Below are positions 55,229 through 64,000 of a DNA stretch of 64,000 nucleotides, one piece after another. Under the pieces are notes generated by a model that made no database searches, had not been told where the DNA came from, and was given only the letters and a program-made list of their open reading frames with translations. The stretch's first letter is position 1; the number at the start of each line of letters is the position of its first letter. This stretch comes from Halomonas sp. 7T (GTDB lineage Bacteria; Pseudomonadota; Gammaproteobacteria; Pseudomonadales; Halomonadaceae). The position numbers were made by a program, and so were the translations under genes. The stretch spans positions 2,728,001 to 2,792,000 of the forward strand of contig NZ_CP087112.1 of assembly GCF_025643255.1 (NCBI RefSeq). The letters are read 5' to 3'.

Positions 55229-55933
55229 TTACCTGGAACCTTTCTTCTTGGGCGCGTTGCCGGCAGGCTGCTGTTGCTTAGCCTTGGCACGAACTTCCTC
55301 GATACCGCCGAGGATTTCACCCTTGAAGATCCACACTTTGACGCCGATAACGCCGTAGGTGGTGTGAGCTTCGTAAGTGGCGTAGTCGATATCCGCACGC
55401 AACGTGTGCAACGGAACGCGACCTTCGCGGTACCATTCGGTACGTGCGATTTCAGCACCACCCAGACGACCTGACAGCTGAATCTTGATGCCGCCAGCGC
55501 CAAGACGCATTGCGTTCTGTACCGCGCGCTTCATAGCACGACGGAACATCACGCGACGCTCAAGCTGGCCCGCTACGTTAGCAGCGACTAGCTTGGCATC
55601 CAGCTCCGGCTTGCGAACTTCTTCAATGTTCACATGAACCGGAACACCCATCATCTCGGCGAGATCACGACGCAGACGGTCGACATCTTCACCTTTCTTG
55701 CCAATCACGATACCCGGACGGGCAGTGTGAATGGTGATGCGGGCATTATTGGCCGGACGCTCGATGTGAATGCGGCTTACGGAGGCGTTTTTCAGACGCT
55801 CTTCCAGGAAGCTGCGCACTTCGAGATCGTTATTGAGCTTATCGGCATAGGCGCCGCGCTCGGCATACCAGACAGAAGCATGGTCTTTGACGATGCCCAG
55901 TCGAATGCCTGTTGGATTGACTTTCTGACCCAT
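55229..55933 (-). CDS. rpsC: 30S ribosomal protein uS3
   Basis: A 234-residue uS3 lining the mRNA entry channel. It has [20 protein letters not shown] and a KH domain ([20 protein letters not shown]). The C-terminal tail is Gln/Lys-rich ([18 protein letters not shown]), a little longer than in some relatives. Confidence 0.98.
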   Translation of the reverse strand: MGQKVNPTGIRLGIVKDHASVWYAERGAYADKLNNDLEVRSFLEERLKNASVSRIHIERPANNARITIHTARPGIVIGKKGEDVDRLRRDLAEMMGVPVHVNIEEVRKPELDAKLVAANVAGQLERRVMFRRAMKRAVQNAMRLGAGGIKIQLSGRLGGAEIARTEWYREGRVPLHTLRADIDYATYEAHTTYGVIGVKVWIFKGEILGGIEEVRAKAKQQQPAGNAPKKKGSR

Positions 55934-55944
55934 CTGGTCGACTC

Positions 55945-56277
55945 CTACTTCTCGGCTACCTTGACGGTGATGTGGCAGGTGCGCTTCAAGATACGATCCG
56001 CACGCCCTTTGGCACGCGGCTTGATACGCTTGAGCGTCATGCCCTCATCGACGCAGATGGTCGAGACACGCAGCTCGTCGATATCCATGCCGTTATTTTC
56101 TTCCGCGTTTGCAATGGCGGACTGCAGCACTTTTTTGACCAATTGAGCAGCCTTCTTCGGTGAGAAGGTCAGCAGGTCGAGTGCTTCGGCGACCGGTTTA
56201 CCGCGCACCTGGTCAGCCACCAAACGGGCCTTCTGGGCGGATAAACGAGCGCCACGCAGCTTAGCTGTGACTTCCAT
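55945..56277 (-). CDS. rplV: 50S ribosomal protein uL22
   Basis: A 110-residue uL22, whose long hairpin reaches the narrow part of the exit tunnel. It has [20 protein letters not shown] and the hairpin [20 protein letters not shown]; the hairpin is intact, as in macrolide-sensitive strains. Confidence 0.98.
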   Translation of the reverse strand: MEVTAKLRGARLSAQKARLVADQVRGKPVAEALDLLTFSPKKAAQLVKKVLQSAIANAEENNGMDIDELRVSTICVDEGMTLKRIKPRAKGRADRILKRTCHITVKVAEK

Positions 56278-56295
56278 CTCTCAATCCTCTCTGGC

Positions 56296-56571
56296 TTACC
56301 GTTTGGCTTTCTTGTCCGCCACATGCCCGCGATATGTACGGGTAGCAGCGAATTCGCCCAATTTGTGACCAACCATTTCCTCGGAAACATGCACCGGGAC
56401 GTGTTGGCGACCATTATGGACCGCGATAGTGAGGCCTACCATGTTTGGCAGGATCATCGAACGACGCGACCAAGTCTTGATCGGTTTGCGATCGTTCTTC
56501 TCCACTGCAGCCTCTACCTTCTTCAAAAGATGAAGGTCAATGAAGGGACCTTTCTTTAGTGAACGTGGCAC
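56296..56571 (-). CDS. rpsS: 30S ribosomal protein uS19
   Basis: A 91-residue uS19 of the 30S head. It has [20 protein letters not shown] and [20 protein letters not shown]. It lies 18 bp from rplV. Confidence 0.98.
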   Translation of the reverse strand: MPRSLKKGPFIDLHLLKKVEAAVEKNDRKPIKTWSRRSMILPNMVGLTIAVHNGRQHVPVHVSEEMVGHKLGEFAATRTYRGHVADKKAKR

Positions 56572-56604
56572 AGCCGTTACCTCTTAATGTCTTGGCAATT
56601 TAGA

Positions 56605-57435
56605 TTAACGCGTCTTATTACGACGACGAATAATCAGCTTGTCGGTGCGCTTGTTCTTACGCGTCTTATAACCCTTAGTCGGCACACCCCATGGGGTAAC
56701 CGGGTTACGACCACCACTGGTGCGGCCTTCACCACCACCGTGCGGGTGATCGACTGGGTTCATCGCGACACCGCGAACAGTCGGACGCACGCCTCTCCAG
56801 CGCTTCGCACCGGCCTTGCCAAGTTGACGCAGGCTGTGCTCAGAGTTGCTCACCTCACCCAAGGTCGCGCGGCACTCAGCCAACACTTTACGCATTTCAC
56901 CAGAGCGAAGACGTAGTGTGGCGTAGTTACCTTCACGAGCAACCAGCTGGGCGCTTGTACCGGCACTGCGTGCAATCTGCGCGCCTTTACCCGGCTTCAG
57001 TTCGATACCGTGAACGGTAGAGCCAAGCGGGATGTTACGCAGCGGCAATGCATTGCCTTTTTTAATGGGCGCGTTAACACCAGATTCCAGCACGTCACCC
57101 GCGCTGACACCTTTCGGTGCGATGATGTAACGACGCTCGCCATCGGCGTACTTCAACAGTGCAATGTGCGCACTGCGGTTCGGATCGTGCTCCAGACGCT
57201 CAACAGTGGCAGGAACGCCATCTTTGGTGCGTTTGAAGTCGATCAACCGATAGTGATGACGGTGACCACCGCCCACGTGGCGGGTGGTGATGCGACCGTT
57301 ATTATTACGGCCACCGGACTTGGACTGCTTTTCCAAAAGCGGTGCATAAGCACGGCCTTTGAACAGTTCCTCACCAACGATCTTAACGACGTGGCGACGA
57401 CCGGCGGATGTGGGTTTGGTCTTGACGATTGCCAT
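56605..57435 (-). CDS. rplB: 50S ribosomal protein uL2
   Basis: A 276-residue uL2, needed for subunit association and peptidyl transfer. It has [20 protein letters not shown] and the active-centre loop [20 protein letters not shown] with the conserved His. It lies between rplW and rpsS. Confidence 0.98.
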   Translation of the reverse strand: MAIVKTKPTSAGRRHVVKIVGEELFKGRAYAPLLEKQSKSGGRNNNGRITTRHVGGGHRHHYRLIDFKRTKDGVPATVERLEHDPNRSAHIALLKYADGERRYIIAPKGVSAGDVLESGVNAPIKKGNALPLRNIPLGSTVHGIELKPGKGAQIARSAGTSAQLVAREGNYATLRLRSGEMRKVLAECRATLGEVSNSEHSLRQLGKAGAKRWRGVRPTVRGVAMNPVDHPHGGGEGRTSGGRNPVTPWGVPTKGYKTRKNKRTDKLIIRRRNKTR

Positions 57436-57452
57436 TATCCGTACTCCTGCCC

Positions 57453-57749
57453 TTATTCGGCGCCAGAGAAGTCTTCGAGCGTTTCACCCGCAGCCAGGGT
57501 CACATACGCTTTGCGGTAACCCTTACGCAGGCCAACGCCGTGAGCAGTACGCTTGGTTTTACCCTTGACGTTCAACACTTGAACGCCACCGACCTTCTTG
57601 CCGAAGAGTGCTTCAACGGCCTTCTTGATCTCGGGCTTGGTAGCATCAGATGCCACCTTGAAAACGTACTGGTTACGCTCTGCTGCCATCGCGGCCTTTT
57701 CGGTCACGTGCGGTCCAAGCAGAACCTTGAATACGCGTTCCTGGTTCAT
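57453..57749 (-). CDS. rplW: 50S ribosomal protein uL23
   Basis: A 98-residue uL23 at the tunnel exit, where trigger factor and SRP dock. It has [20 protein letters not shown] and [20 protein letters not shown]. Its ATG overlaps the rplD stop (ATGA). Confidence 0.98.
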   Translation of the reverse strand: MNQERVFKVLLGPHVTEKAAMAAERNQYVFKVASDATKPEIKKAVEALFGKKVGGVQVLNVKGKTKRTAHGVGLRKGYRKAYVTLAAGETLEDFSGAE

Positions 57750-58351
57750 GCCAGCTTCTCCTCGAATTTACGCAGGGCGGAGACGGTAACCAGGACCTTA
57801 TCAAAGGCTACCAGGCTTACCGGATCAGCTGCCGCGACATCCACCACGTCAACGTGGGGAAGGTTGCGTGCGGCCAAATAGAGCTTTTCGTCCATGTCTT
57901 CAGTGACGATCAACACTTTCTCAAGGTTGAGCTCTTTCAGCTTGGCAGCGACCTGCTTGGTCTTCGGCGCTTCTACGCTGAACTCTTCAACAGCGACTAA
58001 ACGCTCTTGACGAATCAGTTCGGACAGGATGGAACGCATCGCCGCGCGGTACATTTTGCGGTTAACTTTCTGCGAGTGGTCCTGAGGACGCGCTGCGAAA
58101 GTGACACCGCCGCTGCGCCATAGCGGGGAGCGAATGGTACCGGCACGTGCACGACCGGTGCCCTTCTGACGCCATGGCTTTTTACCACCACCACGTACGT
58201 CGGAACGGTTCTTTTGAGCGCGAGTACCTTGACGACCACCGGCCAAATAGGCAGTGACAACCTGGTGAACCAGCGCTTCGTTGAATTCTTTGCCAAAAGT
58301 GGCGTCGGCTACTTCAACGGTACCCGTGCCTGCAGCAAGATTCAGATTCAT
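57746..58351 (-). CDS. rplD: 50S ribosomal protein uL4
   Basis: A 201-residue uL4, a tunnel-wall protein that in E. coli also represses its own operon. The conserved loop is [20 protein letters not shown]. It overlaps rplW by four bases. Confidence 0.98.
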   Translation of the reverse strand: MNLNLAAGTGTVEVADATFGKEFNEALVHQVVTAYLAGGRQGTRAQKNRSDVRGGGKKPWRQKGTGRARAGTIRSPLWRSGGVTFAARPQDHSQKVNRKMYRAAMRSILSELIRQERLVAVEEFSVEAPKTKQVAAKLKELNLEKVLIVTEDMDEKLYLAARNLPHVDVVDVAAADPVSLVAFDKVLVTVSALRKFEEKLA

Positions 58352-58366
58352 TGGTAATTATCCCCT

Positions 58367-59005
58367 TCAGCCAGCTTTCACGGCGCTGCGAACGATAACA
58401 TCGCTACCGGTCGCGCCCGGAACAGCACCTTTGATCAGCAGCAGGTTACGCTCGGCGTCGACACGGACGATCTCAAGGCTCTGTACGGTGCAGCGGGCGT
58501 TACCCATCTGACCGGCCATCTTTTTGCCTTTAAATACGCGACCCGGTGTCTGACACATGCCGATAGAACCCGGCGCGCGGTGCGACAAGGAATTACCATG
58601 CGTCATGTCTTGGGTACGGAAGTTCCAGCGCTTAACAGCACCCTGGAAGCCTTTACCCTTAGAGGTGCCGGTCACGTCGATCATTTGACCAGCTTCGAAG
58701 AGGGATACGGTGAGTTCGCCACCCACTTCAGGAGCTTCTTCGCCTTCTGCAAGACGAAATTCCATCAGTGAACGACCAGCCTCAACACCCGCCTTGGCAA
58801 ACTGACCCGCTTGCGCTTTGGTGAGGTGCTTGGCTTTACGAGAACCTGTCGTCACCTGAACCGCTGCATAACCGTCAGACTCAAGGGTCTTAACGCGCGT
58901 TACACGGTTAGGATCAACTTCAATAACGGTCACGGGCACAGAAGCGCCGTCTTCGGTAAAGACACGGGTCATCCCGGCCTTTTTACCGACTAAACCGATA
59001 GTCAT
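58367..59005 (-). CDS. rplC: 50S ribosomal protein uL3
   Basis: A 212-residue uL3, an early assembly protein close to the peptidyl transferase centre. It has [20 protein letters not shown] and the loop [20 protein letters not shown], carrying the Gln that PrmB methylates in relatives. Confidence 0.98.
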   Translation of the reverse strand: MTIGLVGKKAGMTRVFTEDGASVPVTVIEVDPNRVTRVKTLESDGYAAVQVTTGSRKAKHLTKAQAGQFAKAGVEAGRSLMEFRLAEGEEAPEVGGELTVSLFEAGQMIDVTGTSKGKGFQGAVKRWNFRTQDMTHGNSLSHRAPGSIGMCQTPGRVFKGKKMAGQMGNARCTVQSLEIVRVDAERNLLLIKGAVPGATGSDVIVRSAVKAG

Positions 59006-59153
59006 ACTCAGTCTCCTATAGTGTACGGGGCTATCACCCGCTATGGCTGCCCTTTCCAGAGCATTCCACTAGCACATTGTGTGGCGCCTCACGGCGCGGC
59101 GGCTGCTGCTCACGAACATTGGTGAGCGCTGGGCCGCGAAGTGACTAGTGTAA
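59006..59153 (-). other. rpsJ-rplC intergenic region
   Basis: A 148-bp gap inside the S10 operon, longer than usual. It contains a GC-rich potential hairpin (GGGCCGCGAAG and GCGGCGGC regions are not perfectly matched) but no gene or clear terminator. Confidence 0.4.
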
Positions 59154-59465
59154 TTAGTCGAGCTTGATTTGCACGTCTACGCCAGCGGCGAGATCGAGCT
59201 TCATCAGCGCATCAACGGTTTTTTCAGTTGGCTCAACAATGTCGAGCACACGCTTGTGAGTACGAATCTCATACTGATCGCGCGCATCTTTATTCACGTG
59301 CGGTGAAATCAGGATGGTATAGCGCTCGCGGTTGGTCGGCAGCGGAATGGGACCACGAACCTGAGCACCAGTACGCTTAGCGGTTTCGACGATTTCCGCT
59401 GTGGACTGATCAATCAGGCGATGGTCGAACGCTTTCAACCGAATGCGAATCTTTTGGTTCTGCAT
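59154..59465 (-). CDS. rpsJ: 30S ribosomal protein uS10
   Basis: A 103-residue uS10, also the transcription antitermination factor NusE. It begins [20 protein letters not shown] and has [20 protein letters not shown]. First gene of the S10 operon, whose promoter and leader must lie in the 160 bp between it and tuf. Confidence 0.98.
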   Translation of the reverse strand: MQNQKIRIRLKAFDHRLIDQSTAEIVETAKRTGAQVRGPIPLPTNRERYTILISPHVNKDARDQYEIRTHKRVLDIVEPTEKTVDALMKLDLAAGVDVQIKLD

Positions 59466-59579
59466 TTGCCCTAAACTCCAATGGATGTCGACGGCGCGAG
59501 CCGTCTACCCACGCATTCAAAGGATGCGCATTATAGGCACGCCAAAAGCCCATGTCAAACATTTGCTATTGGTGCGCAG

Positions 59580-59605
59580 AAAAGGGGGCTCGTAAGAGCC
59601 CCCTT
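59580..59605 (-). terminator. Intrinsic terminator of the str operon (after tuf)
   Basis: On the minus strand AAGGGGGCTC pairs with GAGCCCCCTT around TTAC, followed by T. It lies just after the tuf stop. Confidence 0.88.
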
Positions 59606-59625
59606 GATCAATCAATCAAGCAAGC

Positions 59626-60819
59626 TTACTTGATGATTTTTGCAACAACGCCAGCACCAACGGTACGACCACCTTCGCGAATAGCGAAGCGCAGACCGTC
59701 GTCCATAGCGATCGGAGCAATCAGGGTAACAACCATTTTCACGTTGTCGCCCGGCATAACCATTTCAACGCCTTCCGGCAGTTCACAAGTACCGGTTACG
59801 TCGGTGGTACGGAAGTAGAACTGAGGACGGTAGCCCTTGAAGAACGGCGTGTGACGACCACCTTCTTCTTTGGACAGTACGTAAACTTCTGCTTCAAACG
59901 TGGTGTGCGGGTTGATGGTGCCCGGCTTGGCCAGTACCTGACCACGCTCGACGTCATCACGCTTAGTACCACGCAGCAGGGCGCCAACGTTCTCACCTGC
60001 ACGACCTTCGTCGAGCAGCTTACGGAACATTTCAACACCGGTAACGATGGTTTTAGTGGTGTCGCGGATACCCACGATTTCCACTTCTTCGCCTGCTTTA
60101 ACGATACCGCGCTCTACACGACCGGTAACAACAGTACCGCGGCCAGAGATAGAGAACACGTCTTCGATCGGCATCAGGAACGGCTGGTCGATAGCGCGCT
60201 CCGGCTCAGGAATGTACTCATCCAGAGCCTTGATCAGGTTAGCTACCGCAGTAGTACCCATGCCGTTCTCATCTTCACCGTTCAGCGCCATCAGGGCAGA
60301 ACCAGTGATGATCGGCGTGTCGTCACCCGGGAAGTCGTACTCGTCGAGAAGTTCACGGACTTCCATTTCGACCAGCTCAAGCAGCTCTTCGTCATCGACC
60401 ATGTCCGCTTTGTTCAGGAACACAACGATGAACGGAACGCCAACCTGACGAGACAGCAGGATGTGCTCGCGGGTTTGCGGCATCGGGCCGTCAGCGGCAG
60501 AACATACCAGGATCGCGCCGTCCATCTGCGCAGCACCGGTAATCATGTTCTTGACGTAGTCAGCGTGTCCTGGGCAGTCGACGTGCGCGTAGTGGCGCTC
60601 TTCAGACTGATACTCAACGTGAGACGTTGCGATAGTGATACCGCGCTCACGCTCTTCAGGAGCGTTGTCAATGGTGTCGAACTCGCGCCAGTCACCGCCG
60701 AAAACTTCGGCAGATACGCGGGTCAGGGCCGCTGTCAGAGTCGTTTTACCGTGGTCGACGTGACCAATGGTGCCGACGTTGACGTGCGGTTTGGAACGTT
60801 CAAATTTTTCCTTAGCCAC
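59626..60819 (-). CDS. tuf: Elongation factor Tu
   Basis: A 397-residue EF-Tu that brings aminoacyl-tRNA to the ribosome. GTPase motifs: G1 GHVDHGKT, G3 DCPGHADY and G4 NKADM, followed by domains 2 and 3. Last gene of the str operon, 29 bp after fusA. A second tuf copy is usual in gammaproteobacteria but is not in this window. Confidence 0.98.
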   Translation of the reverse strand: MAKEKFERSKPHVNVGTIGHVDHGKTTLTAALTRVSAEVFGGDWREFDTIDNAPEERERGITIATSHVEYQSEERHYAHVDCPGHADYVKNMITGAAQMDGAILVCSAADGPMPQTREHILLSRQVGVPFIVVFLNKADMVDDEELLELVEMEVRELLDEYDFPGDDTPIITGSALMALNGEDENGMGTTAVANLIKALDEYIPEPERAIDQPFLMPIEDVFSISGRGTVVTGRVERGIVKAGEEVEIVGIRDTTKTIVTGVEMFRKLLDEGRAGENVGALLRGTKRDDVERGQVLAKPGTINPHTTFEAEVYVLSKEEGGRHTPFFKGYRPQFYFRTTDVTGTCELPEGVEMVMPGDNVKMVVTLIAPIAMDDGLRFAIREGGRTVGAGVVAKIIK

Positions 60820-60848
60820 TGCTATAACCTCTTTACGTTAGCTAACGG

Positions 60849-62972
60849 TTAACCGTTTTGGTTGATGACGGCTTCTACGACGCTGGAGGGCGCCTCGTCG
60901 TACTTCGCGAACTCCATAGAGTAGCTCGCACGGCCCTGGGACTGAGAGCGCAGATCGGTTGCATAACCGAACATCTCACCCAGCGGCACCGTTGCGCGGA
61001 TGACTTTACCAGAAGAGGAGTCATCCATGCCCTGCACCAGACCGCGACGACGGTTCAGGTCACCCATGACGTCACCCATAAACTCTTCGGGGGTCACGAC
61101 CTCGACCTTCATCACCGGTTCCAGCAGCACGGCCTTGGCCTTCCTGGCACCTTCTTTAACCGCCATGGAAGAAGCAATCTTAAACGCAGTCTCGTTAGAG
61201 TCTACGTCATGGTAAGAGCCATCAAACAGCGTCACTTTCACGTCGATCATCGGGTAACCCGCGATAACCCCGTTCTTCAGCTGCTCGTAAGCCCCTTTTT
61301 CTACCGCCGGGATGTACTCTTTAGGGACAACACCGCCGACGATTTCATTGATGAACTTGAAGAAGATTTCATCATCACCTTCGCCCTTCTCTTCCGCGGT
61401 CAGCGGCTCGATACGCAGGTGTACATGACCGTATTGACCACGACCACCTGATTGGCGTACGAACTTACCTTCTTGCTCGACGCTGCCACGAATCGTTTCG
61501 CGATAGGCTACTTGCGGCTTACCGATATTGGCTTCGACCTTAAACTCGCGACGCATGCGGTCAACGATGATATCCAGGTGCAGCTCGCCCATACCAGAGA
61601 TGATAGTCTGGCCGGTCTCCTCGTCGGTCTTAACCTGGAAGGAGGGATCTTCCTGAGCCAGCTTGCCCAGCGCAACGCCCATCTTCTCTTGGTCAGCCTT
61701 GGATTTCGGCTCTACGGCAACCGAGATTACCGGATCCGGGAACTCCATGCGCTCAAGAACGATCTTGTTGTCGATGTCACACAGGGTGTCACCTGTGGTC
61801 ACATCTTTCAGACCGATACAGGCAGCGATGTCGCCCGCCAATACTTCTTTGATCTCTTCGCGTGAGTTGGCGTGCATCTGTACGATACGACCAACACGCT
61901 CTTTCTTCTGTTTAACGGAGTTATAAACGCCGTCACCAGACTTCAGAACGCCCGAGTAAACGCGGATGAACGTCAGGGTACCAACAAAGGGGTCGGTGGC
62001 AATTTTAAATGCCAGCGCCGCGAACGGTGCACTATCGTCTGCTTCACGCGTTGCAACCGTACCATCTTTGTCGTCCAACTCACCTTCGATTGCCTTAACT
62101 TCAGTCGGAGAAGGCATATACTCGATAACACCGTCTAACACTGCCTGGACACCTTTGTTCTTAAAGGCAGAACCACAGGTAACCAGGACAATCTCATTAG
62201 CCAGCGTACGCGCACGAAGACCCGCTTTGATTTCTTCAATGGTCAGCTCCCCACCTTCGAGGTACTTATCCATTAATTCATCAGAGCCTTCGGCGGCGGC
62301 TTCAACCATCTGCTCGCGATACTCTTCAGCCTTCTCCTGCAGCTCAGCTGGAATATCAACAAGCTGGTAGTTCATACCCAGACTTTCCTCGTCCCACAGG
62401 ATAGCTTTCATCTGGATAAGATCGATAACGCCTTTGAAATCTTCTTCCGTGCCCCAGTTAATCTGGATAGGCACAGCATTAGCATTCAAGCGCTCTTTAA
62501 GCTGATCAACGACCATAAAGAAGTCTGCGCCGGTACGGTCCATCTTGTTGACGAACACCATGCGCGGAACTTCATACTTATTAGCCTGACGCCATACAGT
62601 TTCAGTTTGCGGCTGAACGCCTGACGAGCCGCACAGTACAACAACTGCGCCATCAAGAACACGCAGAGAACGCTCGACTTCGATAGTGAAGTCAACGTGC
62701 CCTGGGGTGTCGATGATATTGACACGGTGCTCAGGAAACTGCTTGTCCATGCCCTGCCAGAAACAGGTAGTCGCAGCAGAGGTAATGGTAATACCACGCT
62801 CCTGCTCCTGCTCCATCCAGTCCATGGTAGCTGCACCGTCATGCACCTCACCTACTTTGTGGGAAAGGCCGGTATAAAAAAGCACACGCTCTGTTGTCGT
62901 GGTTTTACCCGCGTCAACGTGAGCGACGATACCGATATTACGATAGCGATTTAGTGGAGTCTTGCGTGCCAC
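60849..62972 (-). CDS. fusA: Elongation factor G
   Basis: A 707-residue translocase. GTPase motifs [20 protein letters not shown] and [10 protein letters not shown] are near the N-terminus; domains II-V follow, ending with the tip-domain region [20 protein letters not shown] and [17 protein letters not shown]. It lies between rpsG and tuf. Confidence 0.98.
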   Translation of the reverse strand: MARKTPLNRYRNIGIVAHVDAGKTTTTERVLFYTGLSHKVGEVHDGAATMDWMEQEQERGITITSAATTCFWQGMDKQFPEHRVNIIDTPGHVDFTIEVERSLRVLDGAVVVLCGSSGVQPQTETVWRQANKYEVPRMVFVNKMDRTGADFFMVVDQLKERLNANAVPIQINWGTEEDFKGVIDLIQMKAILWDEESLGMNYQLVDIPAELQEKAEEYREQMVEAAAEGSDELMDKYLEGGELTIEEIKAGLRARTLANEIVLVTCGSAFKNKGVQAVLDGVIEYMPSPTEVKAIEGELDDKDGTVATREADDSAPFAALAFKIATDPFVGTLTFIRVYSGVLKSGDGVYNSVKQKKERVGRIVQMHANSREEIKEVLAGDIAACIGLKDVTTGDTLCDIDNKIVLERMEFPDPVISVAVEPKSKADQEKMGVALGKLAQEDPSFQVKTDEETGQTIISGMGELHLDIIVDRMRREFKVEANIGKPQVAYRETIRGSVEQEGKFVRQSGGRGQYGHVHLRIEPLTAEEKGEGDDEIFFKFINEIVGGVVPKEYIPAVEKGAYEQLKNGVIAGYPMIDVKVTLFDGSYHDVDSNETAFKIASSMAVKEGARKAKAVLLEPVMKVEVVTPEEFMGDVMGDLNRRRGLVQGMDDSSSGKVIRATVPLGEMFGYATDLRSQSQGRASYSMEFAKYDEAPSSVVEAVINQNG

Positions 62973-63139
62973 GGTGAAACTCCCGTTAGTTGGCGATGCT
63001 CGTTAATCCAGCGGTGCGCTTCCTGCCCATGCCGCCGCTGCCATCGGCAACGATAGCAGCGGTGTGTTGCAGCCAGGCGATAAAACATGTTAACGCAGCG
63101 CAACCGGCAGAAAGAAACACAAACTTAGAGACGCCGAGC

Positions 63140-63610
63140 TTAGAAGCGATAGTGAGAGAAGGCCTTGTTGGCTTCTGCCATGCGGTGCACGTCTTCACGC
63201 TTCTTAACAGCAGAGCCTTTACCTTCAGCGGCATCCAGCATTTCACCCGCTAGGCGCTGAACCATCGTTTTTTCACCGCGACGACGCGCTGCGTCAACCA
63301 GCCAGCGCATTGCTAGCGCCTGGCGGCGTGACGGACGAACTTCAACCGGCACCTGATAGGTCGCACCACCTACGCGGCGCGACTTGACTTCGACCATCGG
63401 CTGGATAGTTTCCAGCGCCTTGTCGAAAATCTCCAGCGGCTCTTCATTACTACGCTCGGCAACCTTGTCCAACGCACCATAAACGATGCGCTCAGCTATG
63501 GACTTCTTGCCGCTGATCATCAGGTGGTTCATGAACTTCGCCAGACGCTCACTTCCGAACTTAGGATCCGGCAGGATTTCGCGTTTAGCTACAACTCTTC
63601 TTCTAGGCAT
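63140..63610 (-). CDS. rpsG: 30S ribosomal protein uS7
   Basis: A 156-residue uS7, a primary binder of the 16S 3' domain and str-operon repressor in E. coli. It begins [20 protein letters not shown] and ends [15 protein letters not shown] 167-bp gap to fusA contains no gene. Confidence 0.98.
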   Translation of the reverse strand: MPRRRVVAKREILPDPKFGSERLAKFMNHLMISGKKSIAERIVYGALDKVAERSNEEPLEIFDKALETIQPMVEVKSRRVGGATYQVPVEVRPSRRQALAMRWLVDAARRRGEKTMVQRLAGEMLDAAEGKGSAVKKREDVHRMAEANKAFSHYRF

Positions 63611-63752
63611 GATAAGCCCTCAATTAAGGATCCTTCAGGTAAACCCGGAACTCTCGCACTTAAAGTGCTGCCCGACCTTACTCTTATCAGACCGTCATAT
63701 TCGCATTAAAGGTAACAACGCATTTACATCATGCGCTACGGATCAAGACGCC

Positions 63753-64000
<248 letters not shown>

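Noticed and set aside
59851..60852. 333-codon frame antisense to tuf
   Set aside because: Shadow frame caused by strong codon bias in tuf.

Overview
The window looks like a chromosomal segment of a moderately GC-rich, halophilic gammaproteobacterium, most likely Halomonas or another member of the Halomonadaceae. This is inferred from protein similarity as I recognise it and from gene content: a gammaproteobacterial str-S10-spc-alpha ribosomal block, glnA-ntrBC, ugp and znu operons, DUF6435, DUF6164 and DUF2237 proteins. No 16S gene is present to confirm it.

Layout. 1-7240: the end of a TctC-type binding-protein gene, a YchJ-like protein, argE, and a ugpBAEC glycerol-3-phosphate ABC operon preceded by tandem Pho boxes. 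7290-12640: a short-chain dehydrogenase, a glycosyltransferase/PAP2 pair, an entericidin-like lipoprotein, a YqiA-like hydrolase, DUF6435 and ChaN. 12677-18813: a GGDEF protein, ntrC, ntrB, a DUF4124 protein and glnA, with an NtrC site and a sigma-54 promoter upstream of glnA. 19370-20510: two poorly characterised genes. 20526-33897: a complete type I-F CRISPR-Cas locus. 34189-37164: a Zur-type zinc uptake operon with an extra small gene. 37231-45468: a ChrR-like cupin, DUF6164, gloA, DUF2237, a TPP riboswitch with thiM-thiE, trhP, an EamA transporter and a D,D-carboxypeptidase with a SPOR domain. 45605-64000: the ribosomal superoperon from rplQ back to rpsL, entirely on the minus strand.

The CRISPR-Cas locus. 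cas1, cas2-3, cas8f, cas5f, cas7f and cas6f are all on the minus strand. They are followed by an intrinsic terminator, an AT-rich leader with IHF-like sites, and an array of 76 repeats and 75 spacers, every spacer exactly 32 nt. The array holds a duplicated three-spacer block. Pairs of old and young spacers appear to come from homologous phage genes, and two spacers encode recognisable phage motifs (a YqaJ-type exonuclease and a GpA-type terminase).

The most interesting feature lies between cas2-3 and cas8f (29141-29569). It is a solitary, degenerate mini-CRISPR on the opposite strand. The first pseudo-repeat keeps a 5-bp stem through a compensatory base-pair change, plus the exact 8-nt crRNA handle. 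The second keeps only the stem. The 30-nt pseudo-spacer between them matches a site about 115 bp away, with a CC PAM and 14 of the first 16 positions identical. The two mismatches fall at positions 6 and 12, the nucleotides that type I-F guides flip out. The site abuts or overlaps the predicted promoter of the cas8f operon. The transcript from that promoter would also carry an 11-nt perfect Shine-Dalgarno followed by a 10-codon reading frame with tandem AGA-AGA codons. This is the architecture of CreR-type cas autoregulation and/or a CreTA RNA toxin-antitoxin guard. The sequence evidence is strong for the guide and its target, and moderate for the toxin.
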